Source: Limnoperna fortunei
Lineage: Eukaryota > Mollusca > Bivalvia > Mytilida > Modiolidae
Length of the DNA stretch: 64,000 nucleotides
Direction of reading: 5' to 3'
NCBI GenBank assembly: GCA_944474755.1
Contig: OX104122.1
Location: forward strand, 26,315,956-26,379,955
Shown here: positions 50,583 through 61,752 of the stretch, one piece after another
How the letters are laid out: each line of letters begins with the position of its first letter
Position numbering within the stretch: the first letter of the stretch is position 1
Notes under the pieces: model-generated
Seen by the model: the letters and a program-made list of their open reading frames with translations, nothing else
The model's database searches: none
Told to the model about the DNA's origin: nothing
Position numbers and translations under genes: made by a program

Positions 50583-51662
50583 ATATCTGTACAGTCGCAC
50601 ATTTTCACATGTATATACTGATATATACATCAAAACTTTTTTTCACATTATTCTTTTCATAACCTTATTTATTATATTTTACCTGGGGTGTCTCATTTCA
50701 TATAATGCTTACATCATGACAGTGATCATGTAATCATTACTTTTTTGTCACTCAAATTTCAGATGAATCAATATATACCTTTTCCAAGTGTTGCTCTGAA
50801 ATTTTTTATGTTGTAGTATTTATACAAGAAGGTTGTGACTACATGACCACCTTTGCTTAATTAAATTAAAGGATAAAATTGTTATTGAACAACCAAAAGA
50901 GTTAACAAAACAGATTCAATAAATATTTAAATGACAATCTTTTGAGATTTAAGAACTTTCACAGATTTTGTTGGTAACTCTAACCAAAATATTTTGTTAT
51001 TTATCGAAGATTATAGATGTTGTCTATCCCTGACTTCATAGTGTCTTATTGTAAGATACCTTAGTAGGAATGTGAAGATACATACAGTATTTATATCAAA
51101 ATAACAAATATATGGCATATTTAGGACATACATGTATGTTATTCATTTTTATCACACTGATTTTTACAATATATAGTTTTAATATGTAAACCTGACAGTA
51201 TCCATATTTAAAGAATTTGAAGAATTTAAGTGTTGTTACAGCTTTTGCTTGGTGTATTAAATTATTCCTTTCTTTATCAAGTTAGTACAATGTAGTAAAT
51301 TTTGCACTGACCATTACTGATCTGTCATTTTGTCCTATCATAATTATAAATGATTTACTTCATAGATGTTAATTAGAATTTTAACTTAATAACTTAATGA
51401 ATTGCATTAAATCTTTGCTTTTCATAATCTTAATTAAATTGACTCCTGGTTTTAATGTCTCTGCACCAAATGTGCATCAGACACATTTTATCAGACATTA
51501 AACACATTGTTTTAATTTGTTTCAACTGCTATTTAGAATACATTTTACACTAATTAAGAACTTGTACTTAAATATATCATTTTTAAATCTTGAATCTTCA
51601 ATATATAAGATTAAAGAAACAAATTCAGGCCAGTAATATATATTTATGTTTAATTGCTACAG
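50583..51662. other. Rest of the intron before the SWIM exon
   Basis: AT-rich; no open frame with recognisable motifs. A transposase core might be expected here from related proteins, but none is seen. Confidence 0.5.
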
Positions 51663-52544
51663 GTATCTTAAATCAAATGTTTCAATGTGCAGTGGCTGGC
51701 GAACAGGAGCAGAAGGTGTCCCCAAAGAACTCCATCACCGTCCAAAGCACTTTATCAACCATATGAGGGATGTATCATTAAAAGCAGTCCAGATAAATGA
51801 GAAGAAAGTCTCTCAAGTTGACAACAAGCATTATATTGTTGAATCCGAGACCTCATCATCTGCATCTTACGAAATTTTTCTTGGTGATGATGACACCATT
51901 GCCATGCCTTGTTGCTCTTGTATCCAATTCAGTCGTACACACTTGCCATGTCAACATATTGCTGCTGTGTTCAATAAATATGGAATGAATTTTTTAGATC
52001 TTCCAAAGTTTTATACATCTCACCCAATGATTGTTGTAGATTTATCATGTTTACAGATGACAGAATCTGATTTGATATCAGAATCTACAAATGTTACATT
52101 TGTTGAACCTGTAAATGACGAAGATGACAGTGAAGTGAAAGATGAAAATGTTGAGAAGGTTCAACCAACAGTGGCAACTACTCTTGATTTGGAACGCTCT
52201 GCAAAGAGGGTAAGAGAAACACTATCAAAACTCAGATCTCTATCCTATATTGCTACCTCCGTGGACATGTTGGACATGTTGGAAAAAGTAAGAACAGAAT
52301 TGTTGACTATTGAGAAATATATGCTTTCTGGCTGTCCCCAAGAACTTGGTTTAGCAGTGGAAACTCCTGTACAGTCTTCAAAAGCAGCCAGTAAAAGAAA
52401 AGAAGTCGATTAGTCTAAATAAACTACCTTCTAGAAAAAAAAGGAAACCAACCAAAGGTTTAACCTCTTTGCCTGGAGCATCTACTGCATCTAGAAAGGA
52501 AAATACACAACAGCCCAGCACAGAACAAAAGAATGTACAAACAG
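51663..52544 (+). CDS. SWIM-Ulp1 gene exon E (SWIM zinc finger and linker), frameshifted
   Basis: Acceptor 'gctacag', phase 2 in. Conserved 'CSGWRTGAEGVPKELHHRPKHF', then the SWIM finger with C-x-C at 'CSC' and C-x-H at 'CQH' near 51913-51960, then an acidic stretch and a helical segment ('LDLERSAKRVRETLSKLRSL'). Frame 0 stops at 52411-52413. From about 52400 another frame is open through KSISLNKLPSRKKRKPTK to the donor at 52545, and its phase 1 end matches the next exon. One extra nucleotide in 'aaaagaaaagaag' would explain the break. Confidence 0.75.
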
Positions 52545-52584
52545 GTATACTGTGGAATCATTATTTTCATGTACATGTATTTAG

Positions 52585-52850
52585 TTATGGCGTCAGTTGT
52601 TCGTCAGTTGTTCGTCTGTTGTCCGTTGTCCGTCCGTTAAACTTTTTAAAAATCTTCTTCTCTGAAACAGCTTGACCAAATGCAACCAAAATTTGGTATG
52701 ATTGTTATTTAGGGTGTCCTTTACACAACTGTTGTTTGGATATTTTATTTGACAAAAAACATGGCCACTGTTGCTAAAAATAGAACATAGAGGTAAAATT
52801 ACCTTTAAATCCTTATAAAAAATTGTAGGCTCTTTCCACAAAATATGACC
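52585..52850. mobile_element. Dispersed bivalve repeat fragment in an intron
   Basis: 'gttcgtcagttgttcgtctgttgtccg...aaaaatcttcttctctgaaac...ccaaaatttgg...atggccactgttgctaaaaatag'. The same order of motifs is found at 56900-57200, so the two are copies of one family. Confidence 0.65.
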
Positions 52851-52894
52851 AATATTTCTGTTGTAAATGCTTAGAACATTTCTTGTCTTCACAG

Positions 52895-53002
52895 GACCAA
52901 CAAACAAGAAGAAATCGAGGTTAGACTTAAAAGGAACATCTACTGCATCTGGACAGAAAAATACACAACAGCCCAGCACAGAACAAAAGAATGCACAAAC
53001 AG
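52895..53002 (+). CDS. SWIM-Ulp1 gene exon G (linker, duplicated)
   Basis: 108 nt, phase 1 to 1. Begins PTNKKKSRLDLKG. Its second half (STAS-QKNTQQPSTEQKN-QT) repeats the end of exon E; its first half is repeated in exon H. Confidence 0.8.
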
Positions 53003-53822
53003 GTATACTGTGGAATCATTATTTCATGTAATATTTTTTTTTTTGCATTTAAAATTTTGTTTTAACACTGATAACATTGAAATATACCATGCACAGTCAT
53101 TAAAAAATAATATTGAATTTATTTGAATGCTTATTTTTGGCTTTTCTAAACACCTCAAAATTCTAGGCTCATACCAACAAATTTCTTAATTATATAAAAT
53201 ATAACATTGGGTAACAATTTAATAATTAAAAACAACGTTACAATAAAAAATTACTAGTACACTGAAAATTCTGTCTGAACATAGTGAAACACAACATAAA
53301 TTTTAGGTAGATTCTATTGCTATTTTCACATATAGGCAATGTTAAAGAAGTCTGTGACATATTCTTTATTTTACATCAATGCATCGCATATTTCTCAAGG
53401 AATATAATGTTAGTTTTTGGTCATAATTTGGATATTGTAAGTCCATTTTTGTGGAGAAAAAGGAAAAGTAAATGATGCTGAGGTTGTGGTTTTTCTATGT
53501 CTTTGTTAATTTCCACCAAAAAATGCAGTTTTCAAATGCATATACACGTATTTAAAAAACGATGTCTGTGACCCATATTTTTTATTTCATATATCAATGT
53601 ATATCACTAAGAACTATATGTCTGCCAATTTTCATTAAAATCTGGATATATGTCATTTGGTCTTGACCCATCTTAACTTAAATCAGTAACTTCACTTAAT
53701 TTTTAAAATAAGTTGGAAATAGTTGCATGTGACAGTCACACTATTCAGAATCTTGAACTAGAACTAGAAAAGAATGACCAATATTTCTGTTGTAATTCTT
53801 AGAACATTTCTTTTCTTCACAG

Positions 53823-53894
53823 GACCAACAAACAAGAAGAAACTGAAGTTTGACTTTAAAATAGCACCTCCACAAAAGAACACAAAATCAAAAG
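53823..53894 (+). CDS. SWIM-Ulp1 gene exon H (linker, duplicated)
   Basis: 72 nt, phase 1 to 1, PTNKKKLKFDFKIAPPQK. The 45 bp of intron before it ('gaccaatatttctgttgtaa...ttcttcacag') is nearly the same as that before exon G. Confidence 0.8.
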
Positions 53895-54420
53895 GTATAT
53901 TTATTTAATTGTGTAAAATGAATTCAATCATATTACGTGTTGATGCATTATTAGTTAAGGTATTGATTCGAGGTTACATGTTTAGGTGTAAAGGTTAAAG
54001 GTCAAGGTCAAACATTTTCATCTAGGTATTGTGAAAAACCATTATAAAAAATCTTGATTCTTATACTACTTGAAGTTTATGATAAAAGGAAGACACATAT
54101 AATTTTTTTATCAAAAAGTTAAAGGTCACTTATTGTCAAAAACTTGATACAATTGAGGCTGAAAATTTGTTTCTGAGGCATATTTTATACCTAAAATATA
54201 CATAAATAATACCTTAAAAAATTTTCAGACACTTACTTTTATTTGATTTATACCAATTTTTGTTTTAAGACATACATTCACATCAGACAGAAATGCCCTA
54301 TAATAGGGCTTTTGCTATTATAATTTTCTTCAATGATCACATAAATACAAATGCATGTATTGGCGTGAATTCCATAGAAGAAACCATGTTATTTGTGTTA
54401 CATGTATTTACCCATTTCAG

Positions 54421-54498
54421 AGAAAGGACAGGGAGCTATAAACAAAATTGTTACAGAGGTTGAATTACCAAAATCCACAATACTTCCAAAGCTGACAG
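54421..54498 (+). CDS. SWIM-Ulp1 gene exon I
   Basis: 'catttcag' acceptor, phase 1 to 1, encodes EKGQGAINKIVTEVELPKST. Linker, no domain recognised. Confidence 0.7.
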
Positions 54499-54923
54499 GT
54501 TTGTAAAAGTAAAATTACTTTTTGAAATGCAAATGATCAAATCCAATTAAAAAGAATGAATTGTGCATCCATGTTTTGTGTTTATGGCATATTATTAGTA
54601 ATTACGGTTCTTTTTTTTAATCCCACTTGCCTGATATTTTGTAGTGATGTAATACTTAAAAATATCAGGTGGAAGCCTTTGATAACTGTGAAGTAATGTG
54701 ATATAATTCCACATAAAAACTAGTTAAATTACTGATAAAAAATAAAATATACTTTACTTTTTGATACTATTTATATCTAATCGAGTATCAGACGAACCCT
54801 AAGTACATAATATTCTGTGAATTTAGGTTTCATTCCGGTCTTTGGCATTTTGTTAACTTAACTGCAACATGTTATTTGTTATCTAGCTTGTTATATTTTT
54901 CTTAACCTATTTTATTAATGCAG

Positions 54924-55136
54924 AATACATGGAAAGTTTTACTGATGATAAATGGCAGGATGTGATCACTTCCAAGAAGTATCAGAAGGGAGTGCCTGCT
55001 AAAAGAGCTGCAACACTTCTTGATATGGCAGCTGAAGAGCCAGCAGATTTTTTACTATCTGTTAAGAAATATATGCCAGTCAAAGTTGCCCCAGACTCCT
55101 TGGTTAACGTGTTATTTACATTGCTGGGCATGATGG
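54924..55136 (+). CDS. SWIM-Ulp1 gene exon J
   Basis: 'taatgcag' acceptor, phase 1 to 1, 213 nt. Reads YMESFTDDKWQDVITSKKYQ, then a helical stretch including 'RAATLLDMAAEEPADFLLSV'. No named domain. Confidence 0.75.
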
Positions 55137-55397
55137 GTAATTAAAACCTTGAACTTAATACTATATGACAAAAAAGAATTTTACCTATTTTTTGAGACAA
55201 AATAATGTTCTTTGTTCTGGTCAAATTTAAAAGGAATGAGTCATGGTGTTTAACTGTTCTGATACTTGAATTTATGAACAATGTATTCTGAAGTTTTTAA
55301 AGTTTACATGTTCAACCTCCTTAAGAAGTTTTATAATTATAACTATTCCAGGAAGACTTACATCAACACACATTTATAATGAACTCCTCTGTTTCAG

Positions 55398-55515
55398 TTG
55401 AAGAAGGAGTTTATAACCTTGATGTTGACATTGACCCCAAAACAACTCAAGAAGTTGACTCAAGAAGTTGCTGATAAAAGAATGAAAGATCTTATTCAGT
55501 TTTGTCAGAAATCAG
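55398..55515 (+). CDS. SWIM-Ulp1 gene exon K, broken by a 13 bp tandem duplication
   Basis: Acceptor 'tgtttcag', donor gtatga. Entering in phase 1 it reads VEEGVYNLDVDIDPKTTQEV and then hits a stop. ACTCAAGAAGTTG is present twice in a row (55445-55457, 55458-55470). With one copy the exon would be 105 nt and phase 1 to 1, matching its neighbours, and would continue to KDLIQFCQKS. Confidence 0.75.
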
Positions 55516-55973
55516 GTATGAATTAATCTCTGGTCAGGTGTTGGTCATGGTCTGATTTCTAGTTGTTTTGGTTCCTGATTGTTTTGACCTCAAGTCCATT
55601 TGTTTTGCCTCTTATATGAAATGTTTGCTTAAATGTACAGGTGATTAAGTCTTTTTTAATGTTCAGGTGATCAAGTCTTACAAAAACTTTTAAATGACCC
55701 TTAATAGGCTTGTGACTTGTTTTGCCAGATTGTAAGTATGTAAATTTGAATGCTTGTTTAAAGAAGGAGTTAATTACACTCTATGAAAAAATCTTATTAG
55801 TATTGAGGATGTCAAATGATATTTTACCTACTTTAGACTACCGTGATGTCAGGTGAGGGATCTATTTTTTTTATGTTACCAAAAATGGAGACAAACGTAA
55901 GTGTTAACTCTTGTTTGTTCCTTAATATGCTCATTTTTGTAATTTTACATGTATAAAATATTTACCATTTTAG

Positions 55974-56054
55974 TAGCATCAACTTCAAAAAGGGTTACAT
56001 GGGCAGATGGTGGTGAACCTGATGAATTAGTTGACGATATTGACAAACAGAAAG
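55974..56054 (+). CDS. SWIM-Ulp1 gene exon L
   Basis: 'atttag' acceptor, 81 nt, phase 1 to 1: VASTSKRVTWADGGEPDELV. Acidic linker. Confidence 0.75.
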
Positions 56055-56357
56055 GTAAATTATTTGATTTAAGTTATGCTTGCTATAAAGGCATTGAACA
56101 GAAGATGTAGGTTAATTATTCATTACATTTACATATTTAAATTTGGGGGCATGTTTTTATGTTGTCATAGCAATATATATTCTTTTTTAACTTAATTTTA
56201 CCTTCTCACCGAGATGGAACCTATCCTAAACTTTATTGCATTGAAATGTTTAAGACATTCGTAATGGTATTCTCAGCTAAAAGCCAGATTTACACATGAA
56301 AAGCAAAGCACAGATATTAGTACCCTTTCATATTAAACATGTATGTTTCTTTTCCAG

Positions 56358-56488
56358 CATCAAACAAAATTTACAAGATATGGTATGATAAGATGGCATC
56401 CCATTACTTTATTGCAAAAGTTTATGGGATAAGTCTCACATATGTAGACATCTATTCTCTGAGGCCATCTGGTTGGTTGACAGATCAG
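56358..56488 (+). CDS. SWIM-Ulp1 gene exon M
   Basis: 'tttccag' acceptor, phase 1 to 0. Encodes IYKIWYDKMASHYFIAKVYG and then 'LRPSGWLTDQ', the 'W-L-x-D' entry of Ulp1-like folds. Confidence 0.8.
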
Positions 56489-56715
56489 GTAAGTTTGGAG
56501 TTACTGTAATTACTTTACAAAAGTTACCAATAGTTAGACATTATTTCTTACTGTTCATTATCAGTATGAACAGTAATGATCAATTGTCTTCTGTCAAACG
56601 ATCTAATTGTAATAATTGTTTCAGGTACCAAATTAGTGTTATACAGGGAAATCAAGAGATAAATTAATTAAACTTCGAGAAAAAAAAGTTTTGACTAGTC
56701 TCTTTTAATTATAAG

Positions 56716-56847
56716 GTAATGGATGCCTACATAGCATATCTTGCTCAGAGGGAGATGGATAAGGGCAGAGTAAAAGTGAAACACATGTTGGTGAAAACAA
56801 CAACTAATATAATCAACGGGCACTATATTGTTGGAAGAAATGAAAAG
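56716..56847 (+). CDS. SWIM-Ulp1 gene exon N (Ulp1 domain)
   Basis: Phase 0 to 0. VMDAYIAYLAQREMDKGRVK continues the 'LxDxxIxxY' helix of C48 peptidases, then IINGHYIVGRNEK. Confidence 0.75.
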
Positions 56848-56894
56848 GTATCTCAATCGTCAGGTCAAAAATTACATGTATATAAATATTATTC

Positions 56895-57430
56895 ATTTTT
56901 AGCTCACCTGGACCGAAGGTCCATGTGAGCTTTTGCCATCACTTTTTCCATCGTAAACGTTTTCCTAAATCTTCTCCTCTGAAACCAATTGGCAAATTTT
57001 TTTAAAACTTGGCCTAAATCATACTTAGGGTTCCTAGTTTTAAATTTGTACCCAGGGTGTTGATCAAATTACAAAGATGGCCGCTGTTACTAAAAATAGA
57101 ACATGGGTGTCAACAAACATTTTTCATCATTATCTCAAAAATTATAATAGCTATAAAGAAAACCGTTACTTCAAATTAATCAGCACATTAAGGACTACTA
57201 AAGTTGCTATCAGTGTGAAGTTGTGTATAGGTTTCTGGTAGGAGTTATTGCCCTTTAATGACGATTTTTACAAAAATAGTATTTTCAATATAACTATAAT
57301 AGGTAGAGTAAAACTGTTAATAGCAAAAATAATCCGCAATACAAGCCCTACAATTCACTGTATTGGTCTGAAATTGTCAGATGACTCCTTATTTGAGTTA
57401 ATGCCCTTAAATGACAAATTCTATGGAATA
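56895..57430. mobile_element. 'agctcacctgg' dispersed bivalve repeat in an intron
   Basis: 'agctcacctggaccgaaggtccatgtgagc' has a self-complementary core; downstream 'tcttctcctctgaaacc...atggccgctgttactaaaaatag'. From memory widespread in bivalves. The right end is not well defined. Confidence 0.65.
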
Positions 57431-57820
57431 TAACAGTTTTAATGATATACCAAGACTTAATATGGCATCAGAAATAATATAGCCAATTTCATATTATAAA
57501 TGAATATCAGAAAATGATTTGAAAAATTATCAGGAAACTTTCAATAACAAATATGTCCATGATCACTGAAAAACATGATAGAATTTTTCCCAATTTGCAT
57601 CTATATTTTATTATTTCTAATGATAGCAGCATTAACAGATCAACAAGATCAGTAAACCAGTTCAGTGAGCAATTTTTTTTCATGTTGTTCTGATGCTAAA
57701 TTTAAAAATCAAAGGAAGAAGAATTTTTGCAAATATAAAACAGCAAACAATTAGAAAATCTTCTTTAAATTTTGCACATATTGATGGGATAAGTGACACT
57801 TACCTTTTTATTTCTTACAG

Positions 57821-57889
57821 AACAGCTTCAAGTCTTATGATTACATAATTGGTGCCTACCACCAAAGAGAAGGTCATTGGGATATTTTA
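57821..57889 (+). CDS. SWIM-Ulp1 gene exon O (catalytic His)
   Basis: 'ttcttacag' acceptor, phase 0 to 0. NSFKSYDYIIGAYHQREGHW then DIL; the HW pair fits the catalytic His of C48. Confidence 0.8.
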
Positions 57890-58268
57890 GTAAGCTTTTT
57901 AGATTTAAATTTCATTATTAGTTCATTACTAAATTTGTGGTGTCTTTGTCTGTATGGCAAGTCAGTTTACACACTTTCTCCCAAAATGTATACAGATGCA
58001 AGTCTACTATAATGATAGATACAGAACAAGTTATCATGTTAAAAATTCCATTCCACTTACTTTCAGGACTAATAAAACTTAAGAGTAATTGGTATTTGCA
58101 TCCAGATATTGACATTATATTGCGCTAATTGTAATGCAATACTGTCAGAGTGCTTGTTGGATTTGGTAAATTGTGATTGTGTTTGGTTTAATAATCAACA
58201 AGTAGGACATAGTTATGGCAATAACAAAAATTTCTCGATAGATATAGCTATGTGTGTTGTTTTATTAG

Positions 58269-58357
58269 ATTGTTGAACCAGTTACAGGAAAGCTTGTCTT
58301 TCTTAACCCAATGGGAGAAACTTCAATGCAGAGGAAGACAGTTCCATTGAATTGGAA
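58269..58357 (+). CDS. SWIM-Ulp1 gene exon P (third catalytic position is Asn)
   Basis: Phase 0 to 2. IVEPVTGKLVFLNPMGETS. Ulp1-type proteases usually have Asp in 'DPLG/DSLG'; here it is Asn in 'NPMG'. Confidence 0.8.
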
Positions 58358-58706
58358 GTAAGTTTTCTTTATATGATTCAAAGTAAGCTTGTTCATCCAA
58401 TCAATGCATTTGAAAATAATTTTGGACAACATAAAAGTTACTTTTAGTTTGATAGTTCAGGAAAATAATTACGAACATTTTATGTTTGATCTTACACTGA
58501 CACATATCTTTACATCAATGATAACCATCTATATATACAAAGTACTAAGGTGGGTGTCAATAAAACTATTAATTACATAATGCTGTATAATAATATTCTA
58601 TTCTCAACCTAAAATGTCAAACACAGTTCCAATGTTAGTCCATTCAAATGATAAGGTTTAAATATTAAGTGTGTTGGTTTCCTGTAATGTTATTCATATT
58701 ATTTAG

Positions 58707-58836
58707 GAAGTGTATGGGACAGCTGATGATCAAGTATCCTGAAGATGCTCATTATTACAACAAAACTTGGATTTTTGAGGTCCCATCTCACTCAAAACAA
58801 CAAGATGGGTCGATTTGTGGGATCTATTGCTTAATG
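58707..58836 (+). CDS. SWIM-Ulp1 gene exon Q (catalytic Cys)
   Basis: Phase 2 to 0. Ends SHSKQQDGSICGIYCLM: oxyanion-hole Gln five residues before the nucleophile Cys, as in C48 proteases. Confidence 0.85.
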
Positions 58837-59060
58837 GTATGGATGCACATTGCCTTAGTTAATTCATGGAGCCAATCATTCTTCCTCTAGATGCAGAAAT
58901 AGAATCTTTCTCTTACTATCTGACATAAAATTATAATCTCAAATAGATTTGACTACTGTAAACAATTATTATTGCCTTAGCATATAATTTAATTTACAAA
59001 CAAAGATATCTTGCGAATTTCTGTACAAGTACCTGTTAATCACATTAAAAGTATTCTGTC

Positions 59061-59121
59061 TTATTACAAGCATGTTAGGTTAAAATGACGGATTCATTTT
59101 AACCTAACATGCTTGTAATAA
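59061..59121. repeat. 61 bp perfect hairpin (28 bp stem, 5 nt loop) just upstream of exon R
   Basis: Stem 59061-59088 (TTATTACAAGCATGTTAGG...) and exact reverse complement 59094-59121 around CGGAT. Exon R begins 25 bp further on. Confidence 0.95.
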
Positions 59122-59146
59122 TAATGATATTCTTGTTTGTGTAAAG

Positions 59147-59246
59147 TTTGCTGAGAAATACCTGGATGGAGACACTCTGCATTTTCTACCTGAAGAGGCT
59201 GACAAGAAAAGAGACAGTATTGCCCAAACATTAATGATGTTTGAAG
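59147..59246 (+). CDS. SWIM-Ulp1 gene exon R (end of protease fold)
   Basis: 'gtgtaaag' acceptor, phase 0 to 1. FAEKYLDGDTLHFLPEEADK. Confidence 0.8.
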
Positions 59247-59477
59247 GTATTTACATTTTTTTTCTGTTTATTTAGGCTCTCAGTTGTTATTTCTAAATTT
59301 AGCAACACATCTTTTATTCGGACTTTTCTTTAAATATACTAATTCAATATTTATATTGTCAAATAAGTCTTAATGTTTAGGTTTCAAAATTACCTCAAAA
59401 CTTCTACTTTTTAAGCTGATTTATAAATAGAGGGTGAAAGTTTATTTAAATAAAAAAAATTAACATTTCTTTCCTAG

Positions 59478-59536
59478 GATACATGAAGGGATGTTGCCCT
59501 TGCTGTGGGTTTACAACAAACCCAGAAGAAACTTTG
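59478..59536 (+). CDS. SWIM-Ulp1 gene exon S (first Cys pairs of C-terminal finger)
   Basis: 'tttcctag' acceptor, phase 1 to 0. GYMKGCCPCCGFTTNPEETL. Confidence 0.75.
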
Positions 59537-59813
59537 GTTTGTATTTAATACTTTTTCAATCACAATAAAACATGCAAAATTAGAATATAAAAGCCTTGGA
59601 CATTAAATCTGTATAATGCAGTATGAAGTATTCTGCAAAGCAAGCAATTTAACAGAAATAGACTAATACCATTCTATAAAACAACAAGATAAGTTATTTC
59701 AAACAAAATTGAATACAATCAAAAGAACAACAATCAGTTGCATTAAAATGTACAATATGCAATTAGGTCAGAGACATGATTTCCATTCCATAAATGGGTG
59801 GATTATATGATCA

Positions 59814-61460
59814 TTCTGTATTATAACAACACATGGATTGAGATATGCTGTGTATATTGTATGTTTTATGTTGTGTTACAGTCCATGCGTTGTATTCTGT
59901 CTGATAACAACACATGGATTGATATATGTGGTGTATACTGTCTGTTCTATGTTGTATCACAGTCCATGTGTTGTATTCTGTCTGATAACAACACATGGAT
60001 TGAGATATATGGTGTATATTGTCTGTTTTATGTTGTGTCACAGTCCATGTGTTGTATTCTGTCAGATAACAACACATGGATTGAGATATGTGGTGTATAC
60101 TGTCTGTTTTCTTTTGTGTCACAGTCCATGTGTTGTATTCTGTCAGATAACAACACATGGATTGAGATATATGGTGTATATTGTCTGTTTTCTGTTGTGT
60201 CACAGTCCATGTGTTGTATTCTGTCTGATAACAACACATGGATTGAGATATGTGGTGTATATTGTCTGTTGTATGTTGTGTCACAGTCCATGTGTTGTAT
60301 TCTGTCAGATAACAACACATGGATTGAGATATGTGCTGTATACTGTCTGTTTTCTGTTGTGTCACAGTCCATGTGTTGTATTCTGTCTGATAACAACACA
60401 TGGATTAAGATATATGGTGTATATTGTCTGTTTTATGTTGTGTCACAGTCCATGTGTTGTATTCTGTCAGATAACAACACATGGATTGAGATATGTGGTG
60501 TATACTGTCTATTTTATGTTGGATCACAGTCCATGTGTTGTATTCTGTCAGATAATAACACATTGATGGAGATATATGGCGTATATTGTGTTATCTGTTG
60601 TGTCACAGTCCATGTGTTGTATTCTGTCAGATAACAACACATCGATTGAGATATGTGGTGTATACTGTATATTTTATGTTATGTCACAGTCCATGTGTTG
60701 TATTCTGTCAGATAACAACACATTGATTGAGATATATGGTGTATATTGTCTTTTTTTTGTTGTGTCACAGTCCATGTGTTGTATTCTGTCAGATAACAAC
60801 ACATGGATTGAGATATGTGCTGTATACTGTCTGTTTTCTGTTGTGTCACAGTCCATGTGTTGTATTCTGTCTGATAACAACACATGGATTAAGATATATG
60901 GTGTATATTGTCTGTTTTCTGTTGTGTCACAGTCCATGTGTTGTATTCTGTCTGATAACAACACATGGATTGAGATATGTGGTGTATACTGTCTGTTTTC
61001 TGTTGTGTCACAGTCCATGTGTTGTATTCTGTCTGATAACAACACATGGATTGAGATATGTGGTGTATATTGTCTGTTGTATGTTGTGTCACAGTCCATG
61101 TGTTGTATTCTGTCAGATAACAACACATGGATTGAGATATGTGCTGTATACTGTCTGTTTTCTGTTGTGTCACAGTCCATGTGTTGTATTCTGTCTGATA
61201 ACAACACATGGATTGAGATATGTGGTGTATATTGTCTGTTGTATGTTGTGTCACAGTCCATGTGTTGTATTCTGTCTGATAACATTACATGGATTGAGAT
61301 ATATGGTGTATATTGTCTTTTGTATGTTGTGTCACAGTCCAACATCAAAGTACATGTGTTATATTTTGTATAATAATTTAACACTTGGATTATGATATTT
61401 AGTGTATACTGTCTAATGTTTTGTCATAGTCCATATGTTGTATTCTGTCTAATAATAACT
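59814..61460. repeat. Intronic minisatellite array 2 (81 bp units), inverted relative to array 1
   Basis: 'gtccatg' recurs at 59881, 59962, 60043, 60124, 60205, 60286, 60367, 60448, 60529, 60608, 60689, 60770, 60851 and on every 81 bp to 61256 ('gtcc' again at 61337), then decays by 61460. About 19 copies. The unit is the reverse complement of the array 1 long unit; no 62 bp units are seen. Because 81 is a multiple of three, long frames open on both strands; they are not genes. Confidence 0.95.
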
Positions 61461-61752
61461 GTTTTGTTTTTCCTGGGTCGCCAAAGACAAAAGCATGTAT
61501 AGGTGTCAGGTCTGCCTGTAGCACTTAACAGATACCTGTTTGTGTATACCTTACACTAGATCTTTCTGAAATTTTATACAGTTATAACAGACACATTGAA
61601 GATATGCAATTTACCTTTTGAAAGGAGTTTATTGTAAATGATAATTTGGTGACATTTTGAGGTATTATCCAGGATTTAATTTTTTGGTATGCAATGAAGG
61701 GCAGGGCCAGACATAATGATTGGTATTTTAATAATTCCTTTTTATATTTAAG

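Noticed and set aside
52391..52434. A 44 bp intron that would bypass the frame break in the SWIM exon
   Set aside because: Too short for a normal animal intron, and a continuous alternative frame is open across it; a 1 nt indel is simpler.
54929..55144. Reading this frame as a separate 71-codon gene
   Set aside because: It is exon J of the multi-exon gene: acceptor and donor flank it and its phase fits.
59798..61395. Frames up to 278 codons with 27-residue repeats in array 2
   Set aside because: The 81 bp period keeps frames open on both strands; the region is the last intron of the SWIM-Ulp1 gene.
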